Below the pieces are notes generated by a model. The model was not told the DNA's origin. It saw only the letters and a program-made list of their open reading frames with translations, and ran no database searches. Source: Favolaschia claudopus (lineage: Eukaryota > Basidiomycota > Agaricomycetes > Agaricales > Mycenaceae). From it: 64,000 bases of DNA. The stretch lies in NCBI GenBank assembly GCA_037176885.1, contig JAWWNJ010000047.1:1240001-1304000 (forward strand). The letters are read 5' to 3'. This document shows, in pieces, positions 53,045-64,000 of this stretch (position 1 is the first letter of the stretch; every line of letters begins with the position of its first letter). The translations under genes were made by a program, and so were the position numbers.

Positions 53045-55253
53045 ATGGACGCTACAACGGAGCCTTTGAGAATGAGATTGACGGATCGAGGTACGTTCTT
53101 CTTACCTATTATACGCTTATTCTGACCTTTAGCAGATGCTTGGGAGGTTTTAGACTCCGATTCCGTTGTCGAGGGTGTCGATTTGCTCAGGAATCGCCCT
53201 AGCTCGACTGAGCAAATCGGCGCGCTTGACGGCAGGGTCGCCGCATATTTTGTGGTTGGAAGCGCGTCGTATTTCATTACGACGAACGCGCGTTATGTTC
53301 CTCTGTTACCCCCCGTTGACTCCAAGCAGATTATGGTACGCCGCGATATGCGCTACGGACCCGACGACCCGGTGCTGTGGCCCCATCTGTATAGTCAAAC
53401 CTACTGTCATCTAGCCGCCATTCCCAAGGCTCCAAAATCATCGCGGAATCTGCGGGTGATGTGGTGGAATCCGCGTCTTGAAGATTTCGTCTGTCCTGCT
53501 TCGGGACTCACTGTCACCCGCGGCTTGGGCCGACTTTGTTTCGAAAAACTCTCGCAAATCTCAACCCTCGCACACTCGCTTCTCGACGACTACGAGAAGT
53601 ACTTGGCCTCTCTCAATGGCACCACTCCCCCTCCTCTTCTTCCCAAACTCGCCCAAACCCTGCGTCTCAGTTTGGAACGGTTACGCATCCCGTCGACGTA
53701 CGCGCGCATGCAACTCGGAGTTGTTTGCGTGCAGCGCGAATATCTTGAGCGTGCGGGGTTGCTGGCCTATATGACAAAATATAAGCCGCGGCTGGAGGGC
53801 GTTGAGGACGCCGACGCCAAACCTTCCGTACCTGACGATTGCATCGGGTGCTTCACCGAAGACCCTCGTCTTGCTCAGATGTTCTGGTGGGCGTGCCTCC
53901 CTTGCTGGCTCATCAGACCGCTCAGAGCGTTTGCCGACGAGATGATTTGGAAGGTAGTCAAACCCTTTGAGGCCGCTGACTTTTTGGAGATGCTCCCGGC
54001 ACCTGGTTATGCCCCAGTCCCTGCAACAGACCGATTGGAACAACGTCTTTCCCTTCTTCACACCTGCACCCACAGCACGCCGTGGTACCACGACCCGTTT
54101 GCCGCTACTGACACCACATCAGTCGCCAGCTCGTCCACTGCGAGCACCTCCTCCATTGTTACCGCAAGCGGGTCTCTTACTGCACGCTCGAACATGACGG
54201 GGCATCTTGTTGGTGGATCCTCGCGCGGAGGGCATGCTTCAGGTGACAAAGGTCACGGATTTTCTCCTTGTACGTTTCTCATCTTTACGCACTCAACATT
54301 GACTGACAAAGGATCCGGATCTATTAGATGCTATTGCACGACGGGCAGCCAAAGCTGCGAAACCACTCAACCCCGCCGCAAAGCCCGGGCGTGATAAATT
54401 TAAGCCCCTGGAGCGTTTTGAAATGCCAGCATCAATCACCCCCTGGACTGAGGCCCTGGCTGCCATTGATCAAAGTATCCCACCCGCGTGTGGCCCTGAC
54501 CGCCCGCAATATTATGTTTTGCCTGAGCCGGCACTCATCCTTTCGTCCGACGATGAATTCCGTCGTCGTTTTTTGTTGCATCACTACTGCATGTTACGTG
54601 ATGCTCTTATGTTTCGCCTCACCGACCGCGACGTTCGCCCACAGCCGCTTACCACTCAGGAGTGGCGGGACGTATTACAAGGCAAACTTGTCAAGCAGGG
54701 CAAACATGGCAGTCGTGCGGAAGCTCGCAGCTCAATCGTCGAAGATCTTTTACGTCCAGCATTACAAGCTTGCGGCATCAGTGGACTGAAGGATTTTCCG
54801 GTGGCACCCAACGCCGTACCAGCCATGAATGTGCACTTCGCTAAAGAACTTCTGTGGGAGCTGGCGGAGATGAGTTTCCGCTATGAGTTTTTGGCTTTGG
54901 ATTCCCGCGCGTCCCAGCGAAAGCGGCCGGATGAGTGCCGCAAGTGCTTTGCGGGAGATGGACTGGTTGGATTGGACTTTCGAGAGAGCCAGCGAGGGCT
55001 GGCAGCGTTAGCACTTGAAGACCGCATGCCTTATCTTCTCGGCATGGCTCGCCTCATGCGTGATTGGCTTGTCCCTTGTCAACGCCCCATAGAGATAGAG
55101 CAAGTGCTGACGCGCTCAGAGAAGGAGTGGGACCGCCAGAAAATGCATCAACTCGAGCGTCGAGTCGCTTCGTACTACACGCAGAGTTTCTATGAATTGT
55201 TTGGGCGAGCGGCGATTATTCCTATGCGCTTGGAGCACGAAATTGGTTCTTGA
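53045..55253 (+). CDS. Companion gene 2 of the 18.2-kb element (unnamed Agaricomycete family)
   Basis: Start MDATTEPLRMRLTDR at 53045, one short intron, then the long exon: WEVLDSDSVVEGVDLLRNRP, YFVVGSASYFITTNARYVPL, MWWNPRLEDFVCPASGLTVT, RGLGRLCFEKLSQISTLAHS, TYARMQLGVVCVQREYLERA, CIGCFTEDPRLAQMFWWACL and PCWLIRPLRAFADEMIW, a Ser/Thr-rich linker, and after an intron near 54270-54312 the C-terminal part (ERFEMPASITPWTEALAAID, ELAEMSFRYEFLALDSRASQ, YYTQSFYELFGRAAIIPMRL). This order is familiar from many Agaricomycete transposon-associated hypothetical proteins; its function is not established. About 730 residues with no internal stop. Confidence 0.68.
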
Positions 55254-55443
55254 ATATTTTTCTTACTAGCACTGACCGGCATGTATCGTAGTAAACTTTG
55301 TATATTATTGTACATACTCTGAACTGTTGTAGTCTAGGTGAATTCAAATCGATTGAGCTGAAATTTGGCAAATGAGAATTATTTGTACATGTTATGATAT
55401 GATGCTCTCGCTCAACTCTCGCTCTCCTTCTGCTTCCACCTCA

Positions 55444-55500
55444 TCTCACCAACTCCGCGTTGGTGCTCACTCGACTCCGCGTCGGGTGCGAGTGACTTCG
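55444..55500. repeat. Hairpin cluster 4 (inverted, CTCCGCG cores)
   Basis: CACCAA-CTCCGCG-TTGGTG (55444-55462), CGA-CTCCGCG-TCG (55469-55481) and a weak third with CTTCGCG (about 55491-55500). The core is the reverse complement of CGCGGAG/CGCGAAG, so the cluster mirrors clusters 1 and 2 on the far side of companion gene 2. Confidence 0.65.
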
Positions 55501-55536
55501 CGTTGCTCGTATGTCTAATCAGCTTTACAGATGCCT

Positions 55537-58500
55537 CCTTCAATCCCGACCCTTTTCTAGAGAATCTACGAACAGTGTGATAGCGTGTTTTATCCCATAT
55601 GTCCCTTTGGGCCGCTGATGGAAGGGAACATGGGCAATAATGTGACGAAGCTCGATTACAAGCTGTGGTCGTGCATGCCGTGGGTTTGTGTACCGGGCGA
55701 AAGATTTGAAGCGTCGGTGACTGGGTAGCGGAGTTTTCGCTTCGTCGCCTGAACTCAACTTGCTATGGGGTTGGATGATCAGGTATGTCCGACACTCTCC
55801 TTGAAGAGCCTGTGTCCATATTTTTTGGATATAGCCGAAGTCCTTTCTGCCAGTTGCCGGGTGACGGAACGAGATGGAGCTACTGCCAGCGTGTTTCGTG
55901 AAGATGGAGAAGGGTCGGGTTTTATGAGAGAAATTGGTATGTTCCACCGCTCGCGTTGGAAAAACATTGATCCCCGTATCCATTAGTTCAAATGCGAACT
56001 GCGCTTTATGGATGTATGGCGGTGAATACGTCTGATTCCAGTAGTCGAGGAGCATCGAGTATGTCGCTTCTTCAAGTATTGACCCTGATTTGTTATGGGC
56101 AGACTCTTGAATAGGTGAGAGGTGTTCAGGGCTACCATCACTCGTGCTGACGGGGTCGTACAGGATGTGCATGGCTTTGACAGTGGAAGATGCCGCGTCG
56201 CCCGTCTGAATACTGTCGTGCATTGAGGCAAGCAGTCTTCCGCGGCGGCACATCTGCCGAAGCATTGTCAAGTCCAACTCCCCTGCGCAATGTAAGTCAA
56301 ACTGTTTTACATGTTACACAGTCGCTTACACATGTGGTTATTTGTCTTGATCTTCTGTAGCCTTCCGTTGTGTCTTTCGTATGAAAATTCAGAAAGCTTC
56401 ATGAGTGGCCCCCACCACTTCATCTGGTCACCATTGTGCAAGGCGTAGTGGTGGTTTGGACGAGTAGTTAGGCCTGGGAAAAGGATCTGGGAAGAGCGAA
56501 GATAGTCTCGATAAATGTCGGAGTATTCGTCAGCGTCCTTCTGCGGTCACTGTTTCCGAAAACAGAATGTTCGTCGCTCCCACGAGATCGTGAAGATTGT
56601 CAAGTAGCTTCAGTTCATGCCTCGGTTTCCCCCACCACAACTCTGGCACAATCAACGGGAAGAAGACCGTGATCAAAACAAGCCAATTATCAGCCTTGAG
56701 CTTCCCGTGCGCCTTCTCCCCCAAATTGACAGGGGGACGATCTATCCACGCCGGTATCTGGACAGCCGCTAGACCTGCATGGATTATTGCCATTGCATCG
56801 TCGTCAAAAACAATCTGAGACGGCTTTTCCTTGTCATAAACCGCAGAATCGTCTTTATCTGCGTCCTCATTGTCATCGTCGTCTTCTTCTTCCGCTGTCT
56901 CTTCCACCTCCCTTGCTCTGTCGTCAACGTCAGCAGTAACGACAAATGATGCACGGCGGACGAGGGATGTGCGTGGCATATCGGCCTGGATGAAACTGTC
57001 ACGGTGGAGGTCTTGGAGCTCGGATTCAATGGTATCATCATCCACATCCATCATCTCGACGTCAGAGTCAGAGTCGCAGGACGAAGTGTCGTCAAAGGCA
57101 CTCTTGCCTCCCGCGCCCTTGACACCATTGGCTCCGATGCCCAACTTGAGACGGACGTGATGCTGAACAACCCCTTCTAGCCAATTGTGCATCGGTCCCA
57201 GCAACGTCTTTTTCACGGGGTCCCAATACGACAATTTATTCAGTGACGACCAGCGACAAGCATGTTCATTGAAAATCTTCTTCCGGGCAACCAATGTCGG
57301 GGCAAGGCGCCATTCGTTGGCCCAGTAGAGGATCTCCGCTCCCTGTCGTGGCTGAAAATCTTCGTAATCTGTTCGGTCAATCTCGACATACTGAACCTTG
57401 CAAAAGGAACAGAAATTCCGGGACGTGTGCCCAGCGCAACCAAGAAGCTTCTTGAGAGCTAGGATATCGCCAATAGCTGCGATGATTGCTGCACGATAAA
57501 AGTCGCCGTCTGGATGGTTGTAGGTGCGAATTTTCTTCCCAGCCCACATCTCTTGAAACTGATCAATGACGGGATCAGCTAGAGCATTCATCGTCGTAAC
57601 GGTGGGCTCTTTCGGTGGTGGTGTGATTCCGATAAAGTAGGCAACTTCCTGCAAGTGCCACATCTCGGGAGGGAGATTGAGACAAACTGCGATTAGGGCC
57701 CCGCACGATGCCGACTTCCCCGCGATTTTGTTCATGAATGGATTAAACCAATCGACGTAGATGGTGAACACCAGATTGTTGGGCTGCGATGTATATGATC
57801 CAAGGCTTTGCCAGGCGGGGCTATCCCAGATAGACGTCATTCTATGTGGGTTTGCCTGATGAAGGTGGGACTTCCGAAGCAGCTCCTCCATGCCTGGCCG
57901 CGACAAAAAATGCTCAAGCCAGCTCTCGAATGGCTGTGTCGAGTATAGACGTCGCGGAACGATCTTCGGGCCTGCCCGCGTTTGCCGTTCTACCCAGAGG
58001 GGTGTATTGCACTTCCTCGAAGCTGGCGTGGCTCGAGCGAAGCAGACCTGTGGGAGGCTTTCCAGTGTATAGGCGCGAAAGCATTTTGGACAACAGATGG
58101 AACGTCGGATATCGGGTTCAATGGAAAGGTTTTTAACTGCAGTGCGTACGTCTCTTGGAATGTTGTATTTGGTATCTGACGGAGACACCATAGCGATGAT
58201 GATACTGAAAACCTTCAAAACGCGGCTGCTTGCATCTCGGCTGAGACCGCATACAATATGTAACCATGCGACCAGAGTGCATGCAAGGAAAACAGTCCGA
58301 CGACGAGCAGCAGCGAATCCTGTAAGAAGTCAGTCTGTAATTTCGTTATAACTACCACTGAATCGCACCGAATTCTTCCTCAGTTTCCTCTTCGTTGTGT
58401 GTCACTGTCAGTGCTGTTGGCAGTGCTTGTGGTTCCTCCAGTGTCTCCGTGCTCGCCACCGCCACATCCGAACGCTGATGACCGTCAAAACTATTCCAGG

Positions 58501-58707
58501 ATGATTACGGTCAGCTCTCACCGGAGGCAGAGTTCCTGCTTGTATAAACTCCTCTTCCTCGTCTCTGTGTCTCCCCTTCGTGCTTCTTGACACCCACTTG
58601 CCCGTGAGTATTCTCCCATCGTCTGCCTGCCAGATTTGTGATTCACAATCATGAGAACGGCATTTGCACAGAACGTAGCCCGGTCTGCCATCGGGATCTC
58701 TCTCCAT
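55537..58707 (-). CDS. Tnp2-like (CACTA) transposase of the 18.2-kb element
   Basis: Start MERDPDGRPGYVLCKCRSHD at 58707 with a CKCxxxxC module, then via short introns VFSIIIAMVS, and a long exon: ICCPKCFRAYTLESLPQVCF, RRLYSTQPFESWLEHFLSRP, LVFTIYVDWFNPFMNKIAGK, CLNLPPEMWHLQEVAYFIGI, AAIIAAIGDILALKKLLGCA, GHTSRNFCSFCKVQYVEID and YWDPVKKTLLGPMHNWLEGV (the DPMHNLLEG-type motif of this group), then an acidic insert and ALADVQIPAWIDRPP-type downstream region. The C-terminal exons read MLLDYWNQTYSPPYIHKAQF and PQLVIELRHIIAHVPFHQR, ending near 55537. No disabling change seen. It is distinct from the 13-16 kb Tnp2 protein, so the two elements are not recent copies. Confidence 0.83.
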
Positions 58708-58955
58708 GTGTTGCAACGGCGGGGCTGGGGTGGAGGAGGTTGTAGAAGACGTTAACTTATGCGCACAAAGACGCCACGCCACTTGTAAAGCACAGATTAG
58801 ATTAGTCAAAGCATTGTTCTTTCTCCTTGTTATCCTCTTTTGCTAAGTTCTTTCGCTAAGTGGTTTGCTCGCTAAGTGATTTGCTTGTTAAGTGGTTTAC
58901 TGAATACAAAAGAGCCATATGCATTCGTTTGTACATTCTAGGTCAAAATCTGATA

Positions 58956-59095
58956 TTGGGCCAAAGCGCAACCTGCATCGTGTTCGCGGAAAAGTCCGAG
59001 AAAAGGACAAAATTCTTTTGACCCGCCTTTCAACAAATGACAAGCCCATGACGCGTGGGACATTAGCCACAAATGACAAGCGTTTGTCCGCCGTG
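58956..59095. repeat. Right terminal inverted repeat of the 18.2-kb element
   Basis: Inverse match to 40881-41020, ending CGTTTGTCCGCCGTG before the TGA duplication. Confidence 0.85.
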
Positions 59096-59098
59096 TGA

Positions 59099-59693
59099 CA
59101 TGGTTGGGCGCGCAGATTGGCTTGGCTTTGGGGGTTCCAATTCCAACGCATGAGCTTGAAGTATTGGGGCGGCTTCGAATCAAAACTCGAAATAGGTATG
59201 TCGAGTCCGCTACACTGAAAACACGGCTCTTCTTGGCTGCGCAGCGGTTTGCATCTTATAGGAGGTGTTGTGGATGTGAAGTGGGTGTGCGCCGATGAAA
59301 ATCTACTGAAAACGCTGCTTGGAGTCTTGGGCTCTGCATCCTGCAATTTGCGAACTTCTAGACCATCATGCCACTGTCTCTGCACTTTCGCGCCGATGGC
59401 ACGGTATTTATTCTGCTTTGCAGTGGGGGGAAGCACGAAACCACGTTTCATTCGACTGCAGGTAATTGACCGTTGATTGACCGTGCCAGTAGTGAGATGA
59501 GTGCACCAACCACCCCAGCGAAGTGCTACTTTGCTCTCGTCTGCTTCTCCCGCTAACAGCTATCGATCGGCTGTTGCGATCTTGATTCAACCGTCTTAAT
59601 TATAGTAGGCGCGGACGAAGCGCCCATGTTCATCCTTAAAAAGCCCGCAGTAACGGCTGTCAAGCTACGTAGCACCCCACCTCTTCTCCTCCC
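59099..59693. other. Upstream region of calpain 3
   Basis: No gene. GGCGC-GGACGAA-GCGCC near 59611-59627 is a shortened form of the promoter palindrome of calpains 1 and 2, followed by CTTAAAAAGCCC as a weak TATA-like box. Confidence 0.4.
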
Positions 59694-62600
59694 ATGTTCC
59701 TCTACAACATCCTAAAGCCCAGCTCCGGTGCAGCGCGCGTCATTCCAAGCCCCGTCAAAGCCACCTTCTCTCAGCCGGAAGATTCCTCAGGACTTGCGGT
59801 GTCCAGCGAGCTTGACACCGCTCTCAGAGAATGCACAGAGAAGGTTGACCGCATCGCGAATGAATGTCGCGCAAAGAATATGAAATTCCGGTCAGGCCTT
59901 ATCTTTGCATTATTGAATGGTAAGCTGAACCTGAACCTGTGCGAAGCGACGTCGAGTTCGATTTGGAAAACGACAGAGACATGTGCGTGGCATCGTTTCT
60001 CTTCACTTTGCATTATAATTTATAAATATATACTGATATACTGTGCCCTATATAGCTGCTTAAATGGGCTTCTCCTCCCTGATTCGAATACAGTGTAAGG
60101 CATTCAAAAACATGACCAGAGAGTATTCATTTCCGTCCCTATTAGCGCCGGCAATATTATTCAGCCGCTTCAACTCCTCCAACCTCCGGATGTTCTTCGT
60201 GTGACCGAGATATTTGAGAATCCGAGCTTCTTCGTAGATGGGGCGGACAGCAACGATATCGTGCAAGGCGAACTGGGCGACTGCTGGTTCTTGTCTGCGT
60301 TGGCAACAATGACAACCAAGAAAGGGTTGATCGAGAAGTTCTGTGTCACGGTGAGGATTGCGAAATCGAATCAGTGAGGACTCGTTTACTGATCCATAAT
60401 TCTCAGCGTCACGAAGACGTTGGCATCTACGGATTTATATTCTTTCGGGGTGAGGCTTATACTTCATTTCAAATGCTGATAGTTTCATCGTCATGCTTAG
60501 ATGACCACTGGGTTTCCGTTATAATCGACGAGTAAGCTCATCGTTCGGTCCGAAATTTTATCGCAATTACACCAACTCCAGTCAATTGTTCACAAATATC
60601 CCCAAATTCGAAGAGCTCCATCCTTCCTTCAAGATTTATTATGGCAATGACAAAGAGTTATATAATAAATCAGCTCGCAGAGGGAATCACAGCTTGTGTT
60701 TCGCAAAATCTTCTACCGACGGCGAAACTTGGGTGCCGCTCATTGAAAAAGTTGGACCGAGTCCGTTGCTCCGTAAACGAATTTATCTGACCATGTGTAC
60801 AAGGCTTATGCAAAACTCCATGGCGACTACGCGTCTCTGGTCAGCGGATTCTCGAGCGAGGCAATAGGTCCGCATTTTTTTAATCTTGTACACGAAGATA
60901 TGTGATTTTGAGAATGCGACCTTGTAGAAGATTTGACTGGGTAAGTAGCCAGATGTGTTGGACGTTCATCTGATCAATTAATACAGTGGCATTTCCACGT
61001 TCATTCGTACCAAGGCAAGATTCTCGTCTTCTGGCGAATAGCTTCCCACGGATTTTTGCAGGATATATTTGACGTGGACAAGTTTTGGACCGAAGAACTC
61101 ATGAGTGCGACCAAAGACCGGCTCTTTGGCTGCAGTTTCGCTGGCTCCGGAAAAAACGGACTCATCGGGAACCACGCATACTCTGTTCTGAGAGCAATGC
61201 AGATAAATGGTAAACGATTTCTGGTCCTTCGGAACCCATGGGGTAACTCTGAGTGGACTGGTGCGTGGTCGGATGGCTCGAAGGAGTGGAATGCGCAAAC
61301 GTTTGAACTGCTCCCTATTCTCGAGCATTCATTCGGGAACGATGGCCAATTCGTCATGGAATGTGGGTGGAATTCACTTATCATTTTCTCCATCATTCAA
61401 GCCCCGCCTAGATTCTGATTTTCTACAATGCTGGGACGAAATCGAGCGTGTGCGTCAATTTCTTTTTTCAGTTGTTCGCCTTCAGATCTTACTTGAATAT
61501 TCTCATGACAGACACTGCTCCTCGACGCCGACGGATCTAATTGGATTTCTTCCTCCCACTGGCTCCGAGTCAACACTCGACCTCTCCCTTCTGCATGGAC
61601 GTATGGCGATGTTTGCTGTGCGTTGATTCAAAAGCTTCATTCGTTGAAACTATTCATCCTCGCATCTACTTCCAGTTACCATCAGTATCCCTCACCGGTC
61701 TTCCGCAATCATCGTCCTGTCCCAACTCGATACTCGATACTTCAAACGGATATCCAGTCCATATGAATGGACATTTGATTTTCAGCTATTCAAGCGCGGG
61801 GAGAGTCTACCACTCGGAACCTTGCCTCGTCACCGATTCTATTCAAGAAGCGTGAACTTGGAGGTTGTATTGGAAGAAGGCGAATATATAGTCCATGTGC
61901 GTTGTTCTTTGTTTTTTCCGTGTTTGCAGTTCGAAATTTGAGTGAATACCATATGCCAGGTGCGCCTGGACCGCAGGCCCAACTCTGTGAGTGCTCCAAC
62001 CATTGCCAATTCCAATGTCCCTGATTTATGGTATAGAAATACATTTACGACGAGGATCGACTTGCATGTGATCACCGGAAGTTGTCTCGCGTTCGTATGG
62101 CAAAAGCGTTTAGCCAATCGATTGCGTCCAGTTAGTGCAACGCGGTGCTTTCCTCCGATATGGATTCCTGCTCACTATCTGCATATCCAGACTTTAGAAA
62201 AGAGTACGTTCATTATTCTGAGTCCACTGCGAAAGCGAACGCAATGGATTGATCAATTTCTTGCTTGCAGGCAGTGGGCTGATACTCTCGGCGTTCCCAT
62301 CGAGGAATTAGCTGGTCTCGACCTGGAGGACGTTCAGAAGAGAGCCGCAGAAGCACACAAGATGAACACCGCCCAACAAGTCGATGAACAACCTGTCGAA
62401 GCCGTTGCAGCAGCCGTTCAGATCGTGGTTGAGACTGACAGTGACTCGGCCCCGGCTACCACAGAGGAGCCCGCCGTAGCAAAGCCTATTGAAGAGAGCG
62501 GGAAGGACGTATCACCAGCAGATCCCAACAAAGCGGATGATAGGGCTCAACAAGTTCAGCCTCAGGCTGCTCCGATACCTATTGCGGTGGCTGCCCAACT

Positions 62601-62769
62601 ACCCCCGAATCTGGCGCAGCCGGAACCTGAACCCGAGGAAGACCTGGATGATGAAAACGCAGTCATCCTGGGATTGCGTGTCTATACTGATAAAGAGGCA
62701 GGGGCTGCGGTTATTGGAGGGCAGCTCAGATACGAGATGGAGGCAGCTTTCGCGAATATGGTTATCTAG
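59694..62769 (+). CDS. Calpain-type cysteine protease copy 3 (intact)
   Basis: Family C2 calpain. Start [20 protein letters not shown] at 59694. N-terminal helix [46 protein letters not shown], catalytic Cys in [31 protein letters not shown], His in GNHAYSVL, Asn in RNPWGNSEW. Domain III follows with [20 protein letters not shown] and [19 protein letters not shown]. The tail contains [20 protein letters not shown] and a low-complexity Ala/Pro/Glu stretch, ending [20 protein letters not shown]. Introns match copies 1 and 2. It is the most diverged of the three. Convergent with gene U copy 2, about 380 bp apart. Confidence 0.86.
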
Positions 62770-63149
62770 ACATCAGAATGGCTTGCTATTCAATTACTAC
62801 CATGTGTTCAGTTCGATAATTTACCTTGCTGCGAGATGAGGGGTCTACTAGTAGAACGTCGTGCAGCGAGATTTTCTAATATCAATTCGACAGATTTCGA
62901 TGCAGTGAGACGGCATTGACATGGAACTCGAAGCGGACCGTTCGGTGCAGCTGTTCAGTCTCCCCGCACGATGTTCAGTTTGCGAGTAGCATGATGTTTA
63001 CGACATACATAGAAGATACATCGACAGCATAATAGAAAAGATATTAGAAAAGCGTCCGAATGTGAAATCACATCGAAATAAGCCGAAGTAAATACGATAG
63101 CAAGTCCATGAGCTTGTCCGTTGAATAATGAAAACCGAAATAAGTGCAA
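62770..63149. other. 3' flank between calpain 3 and gene U copy 2
   Basis: The part next to gene U (about 62990-63149) is homologous, in reverse, to the 3' flank of gene U copy 1 (shared ACGGACAAGCTCATGGACTTG core), which shows the duplication extends beyond the coding region. No gene. Confidence 0.45.
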
Positions 63150-63902
63150 TCAGAACAACGTGTCCAACTCCCTCCTCACAATGAACTCCTTGATGCCACT
63201 CGGTCCCGCCGACACGTCATCCTGATCTTCCGCAGCATCTCCAAACCAACGACTCTCCCGCCTAGATGAAACACCTGAAGATTTGGACGAACGAATGGTA
63301 GACGAAGAAATCCGTGGGCGCGAAGAAGAAGGCGAAGGCGCCGTGGACGAAGAAGAAACCGACGAAGCGCGCCGCGGGTGACCCAATCCAATCTGCGCAG
63401 CAGCGGTGGGACGAGCGATAGCTTCAGGGATCGAATTCGAAGAAATTGAAGTAGACTCGTAATCGACTAGTATGGTGTGAGCGAGGTGGGGTAGAGTTCC
63501 AGACTCGTAGTAGAGGGTAGTAGCAGTTATAACTGGCAGACGACCAAGAGGCGAGGGGCGTAATGTCGCATATTTGTGCTCTGGGTGGCGCCCGCGCACC
63601 GGCCGAGACGAAGATTCGGATTCGATCGGGATTGAATGCTAGAGGGTCGCTTCATGAATGGTGAAGTAAAACGAAATAAAGGAGACTCACGAGGTCTGAG
63701 ACATCTGTATTTGGCAGGAAACTAGCCTGGGAAGACAAAGATTCGATTGGTATGGGATGCTGGATGGAGGTTAGTTAATAAGCAAATTATGAGGAAAGCA
63801 GAGGGAAAGGAGACTCACGAATGCGAAATCTGAGACATCTGTATCAGGGAGGGGACCAGCCCACGACGACAATGACGACGATATGGAGGGGAAAGAGATC
63901 AT
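63150..63902 (-). CDS. Gene U copy 2 (unnamed Ser-rich protein, intact)
   Basis: Three exons. Exon 1 MISFPSISSSLSSWAGPLPD...TDVSDFAF (from 63902), exon 2 HPIPIESLSSQASFLPNTDV SDL, exon 3 HSIPIESESSSRPVRGRHPE then HKYATLRPSPLGRLPVITAT, LYYESGTLPHLAHTILVDYE, AAAQIGLGHPRRASS, a Ser-rich block, RRESRWFGDAAEDQDDVSAG and EFIVRRELDTLF. Exons 1-3 share a module of the form H(S/P)IPIESxSS...LPNTDVSDx cut by introns at the same place, suggesting exon duplication. No signal peptide or membrane segment is convincing. Family not recognised. The 5' leader may reach the window edge; an upstream in-frame ATG exists at 63983. Confidence 0.6.
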
Positions 63903-64000
63903 ATTTGACGAAGGCGCGGAGATGAAGATGGAAGGTAGAGAACTTGAAGATGAAGCAGAAAAATGCAGAGGATGATAGAGCAAAAGCGTGAAAGTAGATG

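Larger units (their letters stand above)
40881..59095. mobile_element. 18.2-kb CACTA/Tnp2-type element with ~140-bp inverted ends
   Basis: Left end CACGGCGGACAAACGCTTGT (40881 on) and right end (59095 back) match over about 140 bp with only a handful of differences. A 3-bp duplication TGA flanks them (40878-40880 and 59096-59098). Ends starting CAC plus a 3-bp duplication fit the CACTA superfamily, and a Tnp2-like transposase starts 388 bp inside the right end. The motif CTTGTCATTTGT occurs twice within each end, like subterminal binding repeats. Contents: transposase (-), two companion genes, a hairpin-rich interval with a possible gene, and a nested Plavaka element. Confidence 0.83.

Noticed and set aside
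40881..59095. Treating 40.9-59.1 kb as host genes with scattered repeats
   Set aside because: The ~140-bp inverted ends, the flush TGA duplication and the transposon-type gene content are better explained by one large element.

Overview
ORGANISM. The window is nuclear DNA of a basidiomycete fungus, most likely an Agaricomycete. Genes are split by many 45-70 bp GT-AG introns. The gene families (WW-type membrane proteins ending in LYALPFALMTW-like segments, Tnp2 and Plavaka transposases, DUF6698-like and other transposon-companion proteins, a DUF5648 secreted protein, calpains without extra domains) are typical of mushroom-forming fungi. I see no rRNA, CRISPR or bacterial signal.

LAYOUT. 1-3315 (-): 5' part of a YOR1/ABCC-type ABC transporter running off the left edge. 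4.0-7.4 kb and 23.8-26.5 kb: two arrays of tRNA-like units (acceptor stem, minimal D arm, T arm with perfect B box, T-run downstream) whose anticodon region is replaced by a long variable loop. 7.9-10.1 kb (+): WW-type membrane protein. 10.7-21.4 kb (+): calpain copy 1, split in an intron by a 7.6-kb Tnp2 transposon. 21.8-23.4 kb: two TA-flanked MITEs, the second broken by a hAT-like element with a perfect 8-bp duplication. 26.5-30.2 kb: GC-rich and low-complexity, no recognised gene. 30.3-31.0 kb (+): unnamed Ser-rich gene U with a premature stop. 31.8-33.9 kb (+): CorA-like magnesium transporter. 34.0-37.15 kb (-): calpain copy 2. 37.9-39.2 kb (-): DUF5648 secreted protein and a decayed partial copy. 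40.88-59.10 kb: an 18.2-kb CACTA/Tnp2-type element with ~140-bp inverted ends and a TGA target duplication. 59.7-62.8 kb (+): calpain copy 3. 63.15-63.9 kb (-): intact copy of gene U.

HOW THE PARTS RELATE. Host genes form a small duplicated neighbourhood: calpain and gene U face each other tail-to-tail twice (30-37 kb and 59.7-64 kb). Calpain copies 1 and 2 share a promoter palindrome next to a TATA-like box. Mobile DNA sits inside this. The large element is itself broken: a 6.8-kb Plavaka element lies inside one of its companion genes and has moved the acidic C-terminal coding piece about 7 kb away. Calpain copy 2 supplies an empty-site control for the insertion into copy 1.

LIMITS. Exon boundaries were read by eye, so gene spans are more reliable than individual splice sites. 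Family names rest on remembered motifs, not searches.
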